From Serratia surfactantfaciens (GTDB lineage: Bacteria > Pseudomonadota > Gammaproteobacteria > Enterobacterales > Enterobacteriaceae), in the NCBI RefSeq assembly GCF_001642805.2, contig NZ_CP016948.1, positions 1,612,001 to 1,676,000 on the forward strand: 64,000 nucleotides of DNA, in the 5' to 3' direction. Numbering within the stretch: position 1 is the stretch's first letter; each line of letters starts with the position of its first letter. Positions 57,461 to 64,000 of this stretch are shown piece by piece. The position numbers and the translations under genes are program-made. The notes beneath the pieces were generated by a model, which saw nothing but the letters and a program-made list of their open reading frames with translations, made no database searches and was not told the origin of the DNA.

Positions 57461-57735
57461 AGCGTTTCGTTATCATCTGGCTGTTCACGCTAAATTAGCA
57501 GAATCCTCCCGGCCGCCGCAAAGATTAACGCGTGCCGTCCTGCGGTTTTCATCGCTCCTGGCGCGATGCTGAAAATTTCTGCGCAGACGCTTGAATTGTC
57601 CATTGGGCATGATAGGTTATTTATTCGCTATTTCTGTGTTTTTATTCACTTGCCGCGTGTCATCAAGCTGCCGCATTGAGCGGTTATGGTGAGGGGTTCG
57701 ACGCATGCGGCGGTTAACTTCGGCAGGAGGATGTG

Positions 57736-58116
57736 ATGAACGATAAAACGGTACGCCCGCAAGATGTGGTTCAACGCCAGCTCGACGCTTATAACGCCCG
57801 TGACATCGAGGCCTTTATGGCCTGCTGGGCGGACGATGCGCAGTATTACGAGCACCCCGACACGCTGTTGGCCAGCGGCAAGGCGGCGATCCGCGAACGG
57901 CACCTGGCGCGTTTTCGCGAGCCGAGCCTGTATGGTGAACGGATAAAACGCATGGCGGTGGGGAATATGGTGGTCGATCAGGAAGTGGTGACGCGCAACT
58001 TCCCGCAGGGGCGCGGCAAAATGGATGTTATCGCCATTTACGAAGTGGAGCAGGGGCGGATCGCCAAAGCCTGGTTCAAAATCGGCCCCTGCGTACCGGA
58101 CGAAGGCGCGCTCTAA
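57736..58116 (+). CDS. NTF2/SnoaL-like protein (steroid-isomerase type)
   Basis: A 126-residue protein with the SnoaL/ketosteroid-isomerase-like pattern: VVQRQLDAYNARDIEAFMAC at the N-terminus, then WADDAQYYEHPDTLL and a C-terminal IYEVEQGRIAKAWFKIG. The reaction is unknown. GGAGGATGTG stands before ATG 57736. It is a distant homologue of the gene at 56802-57194, on the same strand. Confidence 0.82.
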   Translation: MNDKTVRPQDVVQRQLDAYNARDIEAFMACWADDAQYYEHPDTLLASGKAAIRERHLARFREPSLYGERIKRMAVGNMVVDQEVVTRNFPQGRGKMDVIAIYEVEQGRIAKAWFKIGPCVPDEGAL

Positions 58117-58123
58117 CGCTGCG

Positions 58124-58504
58124 CTATTGCAACGCCATCACCGCCTCTATCTCCACGCACACTGCAGGTGAGAACAACGCGCTGATCGCCATCAATGAGC
58201 AGGCCGGCAGCGCGCCGTCGAAGTAGTCAAACAGCACCGGGCGCACGCCCGCCAGATCGGCGATGTCGGTCAGGAACACGCTGATTTTAATCAATGCCTT
58301 GAGATTCACGCCTTCGCTGGCGGCGATGGTCGCCAGCTGTTCGAGGATTTCCTGCGTTTGCTCTGACGCGCTCAACCCCTGAGCGTCGGTGGCGAAGGCG
58401 GTCAAGCCCGACACGTACAGGCGATCGCCGTGACGCACGGCGTGCACGTAAGGGCCGCCCGGCGTAGGCAATTGCGGATAATTAATGCGTTTTAATGATG
58501 TCAT
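58124..58504 (-). CDS. Rid family (RidA/YjgF-like) protein lacking the catalytic arginine
   Basis: A 126-residue Rid-fold protein: GPYVHAVRHGDRLYVSGLTA and the C-terminal VEIEAVMAL are typical. In RidA the segment LPARS holds the arginine that binds the carboxylate of 2-aminoacrylate; here it reads LPACSLM. It therefore probably belongs to a Rid subgroup without imine deaminase activity. ATG 58504 is chosen from the N-terminus (MTSLKRINYPQLPTPGGPY). Confidence 0.85.
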   Translation of the reverse strand: MTSLKRINYPQLPTPGGPYVHAVRHGDRLYVSGLTAFATDAQGLSASEQTQEILEQLATIAASEGVNLKALIKISVFLTDIADLAGVRPVLFDYFDGALPACSLMAISALFSPAVCVEIEAVMALQ

Positions 58505-58686
58505 GGTCGAACCCCGCGCAAGACCGGTTAATAAAATCGACAAACTTGGTTAGGATACTGATGAAACGGCGGTCAGACGCCGCGCACCGATGATATTTGA
58601 GAGTATCATCTCTCTTTATTTTATACGTCGTCTCTCACCTGAATGTGACAGTGCGGCGCAGCTCGGCCACAAGGACGCATGAGACG

Positions 58687-59541
58687 ATGAACCCGCTTTT
58701 TACTCCCTACCTGCAACGCTGGCAACTGGAGCAGGACGGCAAAGCCTTCGAAACCCACAGCAGCTTGCTGATGCCGGTGCGTTACCGCGGCGAGGCGGCC
58801 ATGCTGAAGATCGCCCGCGAGCAGGAAGAGCGCTTCGGCGGTCAACTGATGTGCTGGTGGCGCGGGGAAGGTGCCGCGCAGGTGCTGGCATGGCATGACG
58901 ACGGCATTCTGCTGGAGCGCGCGCAGGGCGAAGGTTCGTTGGCACAGTTGGTGCGCGACGGCGACGATGAGCAGGCCACGCGGATCCTGTGTCGGGCGAT
59001 CGCCGCCCTGCATGCGCCGCGTGCCGCGCCGTTGCCCGAGCTGATCCCGCTGCAGGAGTGGTTCAGCTCGCTGTGGCCGGCGGCGCAGGCGCACGGCGGC
59101 ATGCTGCGCCTCAGCGCCACGGCGGCGGCGGAGCTGCTGAGCAGCCCGCGAGAAGAAAGCGTGCTGCACGGCGATATCCACCATGACAACGTGCTGGACT
59201 TCGGCGAACGCGGCTGGCTGGCGATCGATCCCAAGCGCTTGTTCGGCGAACGTGGCTTCGATTACGCCAATATCTTCTGTAATCCCAACTACGGCATCGC
59301 GACCGATCCGGCCATTTTCCAGCGGCGCGTGGAACAGGTGTGCCGCCTGGCCGGGCTGGAGCGCCGGCGCTTGCTGCAATGGGTCCTGGCCTGGTCGGGG
59401 CTGTCCGCCGCCTGGTTTATGGAAGACGGCCAGGCGGCGGATATCGACTTCCGCGTGGCCGAGCTGGCGGCGCGCGCATTGGATCTCCCGCTGCCGGACG
59501 GCGATTCAGGGTTCATCCTGCCAGTAATCGAGCGAGGTTGA
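58687..59541 (+). CDS. Aminoglycoside (streptomycin 6-)phosphotransferase-like kinase
   Basis: A 284-residue kinase of the APH(6)/hydroxyurea-phosphotransferase group. The catalytic loop is VLHGDIHHDNVLDF and the metal-binding motif LAIDPKRLFGERGFDYANIF. The N-terminal ATP lobe contains VRYRGEAAMLKIA with the likely lysine. Such proteins phosphorylate streptomycin or related compounds, but many chromosomal members have other substrates, so resistance is only inferred. The ATG at 58687 gives MNPLFTPYLQRW; upstream codons show no similarity. Confidence 0.83.
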   Translation: MNPLFTPYLQRWQLEQDGKAFETHSSLLMPVRYRGEAAMLKIAREQEERFGGQLMCWWRGEGAAQVLAWHDDGILLERAQGEGSLAQLVRDGDDEQATRILCRAIAALHAPRAAPLPELIPLQEWFSSLWPAAQAHGGMLRLSATAAAELLSSPREESVLHGDIHHDNVLDFGERGWLAIDPKRLFGERGFDYANIFCNPNYGIATDPAIFQRRVEQVCRLAGLERRRLLQWVLAWSGLSAAWFMEDGQAADIDFRVAELAARALDLPLPDGDSGFILPVIERG

Positions 59542-60009
59542 AGGGCGTTGCAGGTAGCGTACCTGCTCGCCATCATTGCCGCGCGCCATCGCCTGGTATT
59601 TGCCGGAGTCCGGGTACATCACCAGCTCCGGCTGCTCGCGCGTGCTGACGGACAGGTACTTCAGCGGCGCATCGGAGGTGTTGATGATCTGGTGCGGGTA
59701 TTCCGGGCCGGGCGGAATGAAGATGACATCCCCGCTGACGATCGGCAGCATTTCTCCGGCCACCCGCAGCGTACCGCTGCCTTCCAGAATGATGAACATT
59801 TCCTCCTGAGCGTAGTGAAAATGGTATGGGCAGGAACGCATGCCCGGCGCCACGCAATCGAAAGAGGCACCCAGCTTGTCGGCGGCGGTGCCGGTGCCGA
59901 GGCGCGCGCCGACGCTGTCATACAGCGGCGGCCGCCGATCGTGCTGCTTATCTACCCGTTCGACATTGCGTATCAGGCGCTGAGCCAACAGCGCCGCTTT
60001 CTCAGTCAT
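59506..60009 (-). CDS. Cupin-domain protein with intact metal site
   Basis: A 167-residue single-cupin protein. The first motif CPYHFHYAQEEMFIILEGSG has the His-X-His and Glu ligands, and the second is GDVIFIPPGPEYPHQII with the final His. The enzyme activity is unknown; similar proteins are annotated only as cupins. ATG 60009 follows AAGGAAGC. It is 24 bp after the O-methyltransferase stop, so the two are probably an operon. A palindrome sits in that gap. Its 3' end overlaps the kinase gene by 36 bp. Confidence 0.8.
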   Translation of the reverse strand: MTEKAALLAQRLIRNVERVDKQHDRRPPLYDSVGARLGTGTAADKLGASFDCVAPGMRSCPYHFHYAQEEMFIILEGSGTLRVAGEMLPIVSGDVIFIPPGPEYPHQIINTSDAPLKYLSVSTREQPELVMYPDSGKYQAMARGNDGEQVRYLQRPSTSLDYWQDEP

Positions 60010-60020
60010 AAGCTTCCTTG

Positions 60021-60034
60021 GTGACATTGTCACT
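60021..60034 (-). promoter_or_regulatory. Palindrome AGTGACAATGTCAC between methyltransferase and cupin genes
   Basis: The 13-bp inverted repeat GTGACAATGTCAC recurs here as in the nemA-gloA gap (31466-31478). It overlaps the end of the methyltransferase gene and stands just before the cupin ribosome site. Its role is unknown. Confidence 0.4.
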
Positions 60035-60699
60035 TAAAAGTTGACGATAGCCAGAGAGAATCCGTCCCAGCCCTTGCTGCCCACGGTTTGCAATGCGGTG
60101 GCGCTCAGGCGGGGTTCCGCAGCCATCATCGTGAAGAATTCGCGTACGCCTTGTACACGGGCGTCGGTACTGGCAGCATCGGTGACTGCGCCATCGCGCA
60201 CCACGTTGTCACCGATAATCACCGTGCCCGGGCGCGCGAGTTTAAGCGCCCAACGCAGGTAATCCGGATTGCTCGGTTTGTCGGCGTCGATGAAGATCAG
60301 ATCAAAGGGAGCCAAGACTTGCAGCGCGGGCAGGTGAGCGAGAGCGGGGCCGACGCGCAGTTCGACCTGGCCGGCGAGCCCGGCGCGAGCAATATTCTGG
60401 CGGGCGATGGCGGCGTGGTTTTCATCCGCTTCCAGGGTGACCAACGTGCCATCCGCCGGCAGCGCGCGCGCCAGCCAGATGGTGCTGTAGCCGCCCAACG
60501 TACCGATTTCCAAAATGCGTTTGGCGTTAATCATGCGGGCGAACAGCTGCAGCAACTTGCCCTGATTCGGTGCCACGTCATGGGCCGGCAGCCCGGCGGC
60601 GGCGTTGGCCGCCAGCGCCTGCAACAGGGCATCGTCTTGTTCTACCAGGCTGTCTGCGATATAGCGATCGACCTGGGACCATTGTTCCTTTTCTTTCAT
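60034..60699 (-). CDS. Class I SAM-dependent O-methyltransferase
   Basis: A 221-residue methyltransferase of the caffeoyl-CoA/catechol O-methyltransferase group (AdoMet_MTase_3). The SAM motif is ILEIGTLGGYSTIWLARAL; the metal-binding acidic residues are in LIFIDADKPSNPDYL and VIIGDNVVRDG. The substrate is unknown, probably a catecholic or CoA-linked aromatic. GAGGCCCGC precedes ATG 60699. It heads a two-gene operon with the cupin protein. Confidence 0.9.
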   Translation of the reverse strand: MKEKEQWSQVDRYIADSLVEQDDALLQALAANAAAGLPAHDVAPNQGKLLQLFARMINAKRILEIGTLGGYSTIWLARALPADGTLVTLEADENHAAIARQNIARAGLAGQVELRVGPALAHLPALQVLAPFDLIFIDADKPSNPDYLRWALKLARPGTVIIGDNVVRDGAVTDAASTDARVQGVREFFTMMAAEPRLSATALQTVGSKGWDGFSLAIVNF

Positions 60700-60785
60700 G
60701 CGGGCCTCGTGCGGGAAACGCAGTGTGCCCATCCAGTGAAGGTGCCGCCGCGCTGCTTGTCAATGCACCGCGTGCGTTTGGCATT

Positions 60786-61973
60786 TTATGTTGCTGTTCC
60801 TCGCCGCGGCAGCGATAGCAGCAGATGGGCGATGGCGCCGCCGACAATGCCCCAGAAGGCCGAACCGATGCCCAGTAATGTGACGCCGGAAGCGGTGATG
60901 AGGAAGGCGATCAGCGCCGCGTCGCGCTGTTTCTCATCATGCAGCGCGCGTTGCAGGCTGCCGCCGATGGTGCCGAGCAGCGCCAGCCCGGCGATGGTGT
61001 GGATCAGGGCGGCTGGCAACGCGCTGAACAGCAGGCCGATGGCGCCGCCGAACAGCCCGGCCAGCAGGTAGAAACCGCCGGCGGCCACCGCGCCCATATA
61101 GCGCCGCTGCGGATCGGGATGCACGTCCGGCCCCATGCAGATGGCGGCGGTGATCGCGGCGATGCACACCGAGAAGCCGCCGAATGGCGCCAGCAGCAGC
61201 GCGGTCAGCGCCGTCCAGGCGATCAGCGGCGAGGTGGGAACACGGTAGCCCGCCGCCTGCAGCGTAGCGATGCCGGGCGCGTTCTGCGAAGCCATGGTCA
61301 CCACGAAGAACGGCACGCCGATGCCGAGCAGCGTCGGCCAGCTGAAGTGCGGTGCGATAAATTCCGGCATGGCGAACGCCGGCGCCTGCTGCGCCAGATG
61401 GATATTGCCCTGCAGTGCGGCGATCGCCAGCCCGGCTGCCAGCGTCAGCACGATGGCGTAGCGCGGCAGATAACGGCGGCTGAGCAGATAGGCCAGCCCC
61501 ATACCGGCGCTGAGAAGGAAATTGAGCTGCAGCGAAGCGAAGGCGTCCAGCCCGAAACGCAGCAGGATCCCCGCCAACATCGCGGCAGAAATCGCCTGCG
61601 GAATATAATCCATCAGGCGAGCGAACAGTCCGGTGACGCCGCACAGCAGGATCAGACCCGAGGCGAAGATAAACACGCCGATCGCGTCGTTGATCGGCGT
61701 GCCGGGCAGGCTGGTGACCAGCAGCGCCGCGCCGGGCGTCGACCAGGCGGTGAGGATCGGGGTGCGGTAGTAAAGCGAGAGCCCCAGCGAAGTGACGCCC
61801 ATCGCGATCCCCAGCACGCTCAGCCAACCGCCGATCTGCGCCGGTGTCGCACCCGCGGCGGCGGCGGCCTGGAAAATGATCGCGGCAGAGCTGGTGTAAC
61901 CGACCAGAACGGCGACGAAGCCGGCCATCACGGCAGGCAGGGTTAGGTGATGCAGGGTGACGGCGGGACGCAT
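60786..61973 (-). CDS. BenE-family benzoate/H+ symporter-like protein (YdcO)
   Basis: A 395-residue integral membrane protein of the BenE family with about twelve hydrophobic segments. It resembles E. coli YdcO; Acinetobacter BenE imports benzoate. There is no benzoate catabolic gene nearby, so the substrate is open. GGAGCTG precedes ATG 61973. It is divergent from the XRE-cupin regulator, as ydcO is from sutR in E. coli. Confidence 0.88.
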   Translation of the reverse strand: MRPAVTLHHLTLPAVMAGFVAVLVGYTSSAAIIFQAAAAAGATPAQIGGWLSVLGIAMGVTSLGLSLYYRTPILTAWSTPGAALLVTSLPGTPINDAIGVFIFASGLILLCGVTGLFARLMDYIPQAISAAMLAGILLRFGLDAFASLQLNFLLSAGMGLAYLLSRRYLPRYAIVLTLAAGLAIAALQGNIHLAQQAPAFAMPEFIAPHFSWPTLLGIGVPFFVVTMASQNAPGIATLQAAGYRVPTSPLIAWTALTALLLAPFGGFSVCIAAITAAICMGPDVHPDPQRRYMGAVAAGGFYLLAGLFGGAIGLLFSALPAALIHTIAGLALLGTIGGSLQRALHDEKQRDAALIAFLITASGVTLLGIGSAFWGIVGGAIAHLLLSLPRRGTAT

Positions 61974-61994
61974 GAGCAGCTCCAATCGCGATTT

Positions 61995-62010
61995 GTGCGT
62001 TATAACGCAC
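61995..62010. promoter_or_regulatory. 16-bp palindromic operator, left copy, benE/sutR gap
   Basis: GTGCGTTATAACGCAC is a perfect palindrome, 22 bp before the benE start codon. A second, nearly identical palindrome lies 38 bp away centre to centre. Confidence 0.75.
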
Positions 62011-62032
62011 GGTAAGAAATCAGCATAGCACC

Positions 62033-62048
62033 GTGCGCTATAGCGCAC
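62033..62048. promoter_or_regulatory. 16-bp palindromic operator, right copy, benE/sutR gap
   Basis: GTGCGCTATAGCGCAC is a perfect palindrome, 41 bp before the regulator start. Both copies fit GTGCGYTATARCGCAC and are probably bound by the XRE-cupin protein. Confidence 0.75.
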
Positions 62049-62088
62049 AAGCGGGTATAATCGGGCGCGATACGCAGAGGAGAACAGG

Positions 62089-62652
62089 ATGCAGGAACTT
62101 GCCGGCCATTTGGCGCACACCCTTCGCACGTTGCGCGCGCAGCGCGGCTGGAGTTTGACGCAGGCAGCGGAATTCACCGGCGTCAGCAAAGCGATGCTCG
62201 GGCAGATCGAACGCGGCGAATCCAGCCCGACGGTAGCGACGCTATGGAAGATCGCCACCGGTTTCAACGTGGCGTTCTCCGCCTTTCTTGAGGCGTCGCC
62301 CGCGCAGCAGCAGGCGACGCTGCACCGTTACGGCGAGCTGCCGGTGTACGATCAGGACAACGCCGATATGCGCGTGGTGCCGCTGTTTCCCTACGATCGC
62401 CAACTGGGTTTCGATATGTTCGTCATCGATCTGGCGCCGGGCGCGCTCAGCGAATCGTCGCCCCATGAGCCGGGGGTAATAGAGCATGTGATCGTGATCA
62501 GCGGGCGGTTGGAGTTGGCGATAGACGGCGAATGGCACAGCCTGGCGGCCGGCGAGGCGATGCGCTTTCAGGCCGATCGGCCGCACGCCTACCGCAACGC
62601 CGGTTCGCAAACGGTGCGCATCCACGATCTGATCCACTATCCTCAATCCTGA
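62089..62652 (+). CDS. XRE-cupin transcriptional regulator (SutR/YdcN-like)
   Basis: A 187-residue two-domain regulator: an XRE helix-turn-helix (about 10-65, RGWSLTQAAEFTGVSKAMLG, IERGESSPTVATLWKIATG) and a cupin ligand-binding domain (about 105-180, SSPHEPGVIEHVIVISG). It is closely similar to E. coli SutR (YdcN), which has been linked to sulfur utilisation. AGAGGAGAAC precedes the ATG. It is divergent from the BenE-like gene. Confidence 0.9.
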   Translation: MQELAGHLAHTLRTLRAQRGWSLTQAAEFTGVSKAMLGQIERGESSPTVATLWKIATGFNVAFSAFLEASPAQQQATLHRYGELPVYDQDNADMRVVPLFPYDRQLGFDMFVIDLAPGALSESSPHEPGVIEHVIVISGRLELAIDGEWHSLAAGEAMRFQADRPHAYRNAGSQTVRIHDLIHYPQS

Positions 62653-62780
62653 CTCAACGCGGCGGCCGTGGGCTTTGACTCCGCGCCGCCAAACGCCTAC
62701 CTTGTTGAAAATGACTCTTATTTCACAGGCTGTCGCCCACGACGGGGCGGCGTTGCAGCCGACTCAAAAGGAGCTTGATT

Positions 62781-64000
62781 TTGCCGGTCACCAATCGACG
62801 TCAGTTCATTAAACTCAGTGCGCAAACCGCAGGAGCCGTATTCGCGATGACTTCATTACCCAACAGTATCCGCCTGGCGATGGCGGCGGAGGGCGGCGCG
62901 GCCGCCGGCGATGAATTCCTGTGGCTGGAAGAGCTGCAGGGTAAAAAAGCGCTGCACTGGGTGCAGCAGGAAAATCAACGCACCACTGCGCGCTTCGCCC
63001 AGGGCGAAGACTTTCAGCGCATTGAGCGCGAGGTCCTGGATATCCTCAATAAAGACACCCAGATCCCGTGGGTGAGCAAACGCGGGGAGTTCTATTACAA
63101 CTTCTGGCAGGATAAAGCCAACCCGCGTGGCCTGCTGCGGCGCACCACGCTGGACGAGTATCGCAAGGCCAAACCGGCCTGGGAGACGGTGCTGGATATC
63201 GATGCGTTGGGCAAAGCCGAGGGCAAGGATTGGGTCTATCAGGGCTCGCAGCCGTTGGCGCCGGAATACCGCTATTGCCTGATGCAGCTGTCGCCGGACG
63301 GCGGTGACGCCACCGAAATCCGCGAATTCGATCTGGTGGCCAAACGCTTCGTCAAAGACGGCTTCAACGTGCCGGTGGCGAAAAGCCGGGTCTCCTGGGT
63401 CGATCGGGACACGCTGTTCATCGCCACCGACTTCGGCCCCGGCTCGATGACCCAGTCCGGCTACGCGCGCATCGCCAAACGCTGGCGGCGCGGTACGCCG
63501 CTGAGCGCGGCCGAAACGCTGTACGAAGCGCAGCCCGAGGACATGGCGGTCTTTGCCTATCACGACCGCACGCCGGGCTTTGAACGCGATTTCGTCGGCC
63601 GCAGTCTGGACTTCTATCGCCGCGACTATTTCTTGCTGGCTCAGGACGGCCGGCAGAAAAAAATCGATATCCCGGCCGACGCCGAGCTGGATACGCATCG
63701 GGAATGGCTGCTGATCAAACCGAGCAGCGATTGGGAAGTGGGGGGCAAACGCTATCCGTCCGGCGCACTGCTGGCGGCCAACTTCGATGACTATCTGGCG
63801 GGCAAGCGCGAGCTGCAGCTGCTGTTTACCCCGACCGCCGAGCAGGCGCTGAGCGGCTACAGCGGCACCCGCGATCATCTGATCCTCAGCATCATGGATA
63901 ACGTGGTCAACCGGCTGGAGGTGCTGACGCCGCAGGGCGGCAGCTGGCAACGTCGCCCGCTGGGCAACCCCGGCGCCATCAGCACCATTTCCGCCGGCGG
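62781..64000 (+). CDS. Prolyl oligopeptidase family (S9) protein with Tat signal, N-terminal part
   Basis: The gene runs off the right end; 406 codons are visible. It begins at TTG 62781, 7 nt after AGGAG. A Tat-type signal is present: NRRQFIKLSAQTAGAVFAM, with the twin arginine. The mature part (GDEFLWLEELQGKKALHWVQ onwards) matches the seven-bladed beta-propeller of S9A oligopeptidases. The catalytic serine domain lies outside the window. It would be a periplasmic peptidase. Confidence 0.85.
   Translation, partial: MPVTNRRQFIKLSAQTAGAVFAMTSLPNSIRLAMAAEGGAAAGDEFLWLEELQGKKALHWVQQENQRTTARFAQGEDFQRIEREVLDILNKDTQIPWVSKRGEFYYNFWQDKANPRGLLRRTTLDEYRKAKPAWETVLDIDALGKAEGKDWVYQGSQPLAPEYRYCLMQLSPDGGDATEIREFDLVAKRFVKDGFNVPVAKSRVSWVDRDTLFIATDFGPGSMTQSGYARIAKRWRRGTPLSAAETLYEAQPEDMAVFAYHDRTPGFERDFVGRSLDFYRRDYFLLAQDGRQKKIDIPADAELDTHREWLLIKPSSDWEVGGKRYPSGALLAANFDDYLAGKRELQLLFTPTAEQALSGYSGTRDHLILSIMDNVVNRLEVLTPQGGSWQRRPLGNPGAISTISAG

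Noticed and set aside
62856..63950. Minus-strand frame over the right end
   Set aside because: The plus strand carries a Tat signal and a well-matched S9 propeller; the minus frame is its shadow.

Overview
This window is a conserved chromosomal segment of an enteric gammaproteobacterium, most likely Serratia of the S. marcescens complex. Gene order from ppsR/ppsA to pdxY/gstA is nearly colinear with the Escherichia coli K-12 region ppsR-ppsA-rprA-ydiK-ydiJ-menI-sufABCDSE-ldtE-lpp-pykF-tRNAVal-mdtK-ribE-cfa-punC-punR-purR-ynhF-sodB-mepH-grxD-rnt-gloA-nemA-nemR-ydhL-ydhF-sodC-ydhKJI-slyA-slyB-anmK-mliC-pdxH-tyrS-pdxY-gstA. The 614-residue RTX lipase LipA, with its S207/D256/H314 triad, points to Serratia. 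The background is GC-rich, except for one AT-rich gene (49369-52422). I see no prophage, insertion sequence or CRISPR array.

Layout. 1-8.5 kb: PEP synthase and its regulator, the sRNA RprA with an RcsB box, YdiK, and the ydiJ-menI pair. 8.6-15.1 kb: an unidentified gene behind a near-perfect Fur box, then the complete Fur-controlled sufABCDSE operon. 15.4-19.6 kb: LdtE and Lpp (envelope anchoring), PykF, a degenerate cupin, and three identical tandem tRNA-Val(GAC). 19.8-28.4 kb: MdtK, riboflavin synthase, an I78-type lipoprotein, Cfa, the PunC/PunR pair, PurR, YnhF and SodB. 28.5-33.5 kb: MepH, GrxD, RNase T and the electrophile-defence block gloA-nemA-nemR. 33.6-40.3 kb: accessory insertions (EptA with a PmrA box, an NmrA-like reductase with a divergent LysR, the lipase LipA) around ydhL-ydhF. 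40.5-49.3 kb: sodC, the ydhIJK efflux operon, slyA/slyB with SlyA- and PhoP-type sites, anmK-mliC-pdxH-tyrS. 49.4-52.4 kb: a 1017-residue DUF4214-type surface/secreted protein inserted between tyrS and pdxY. 52.7-64 kb: pdxY and gstA, then a lineage-specific stretch (DapA-like lyase with a long structured leader, YjbD-like, HD hydrolase, two NTF2-like proteins, Rid protein, aminoglycoside-kinase-like protein, O-methyltransferase/cupin pair, BenE/SutR pair) and the start of a Tat-exported prolyl oligopeptidase.

The regulatory sites fit the genes. Cra sites stand before both the gluconeogenic ppsA and the glycolytic pykF; Fur before suf; RcsB, PhoP and PmrA boxes before rprA, slyB and eptA; NemR boxes before both nemR and nemA; paired palindromes in the benE/sutR gap. 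The least explained signals are (i) the 226-nt leader of the DapA-like gene, with a 31-codon ORF and mutually exclusive hairpins, (ii) the structured plus-strand element ending in an orphan terminator between nemA and gloA, and (iii) the AT-rich DUF4214 gene.
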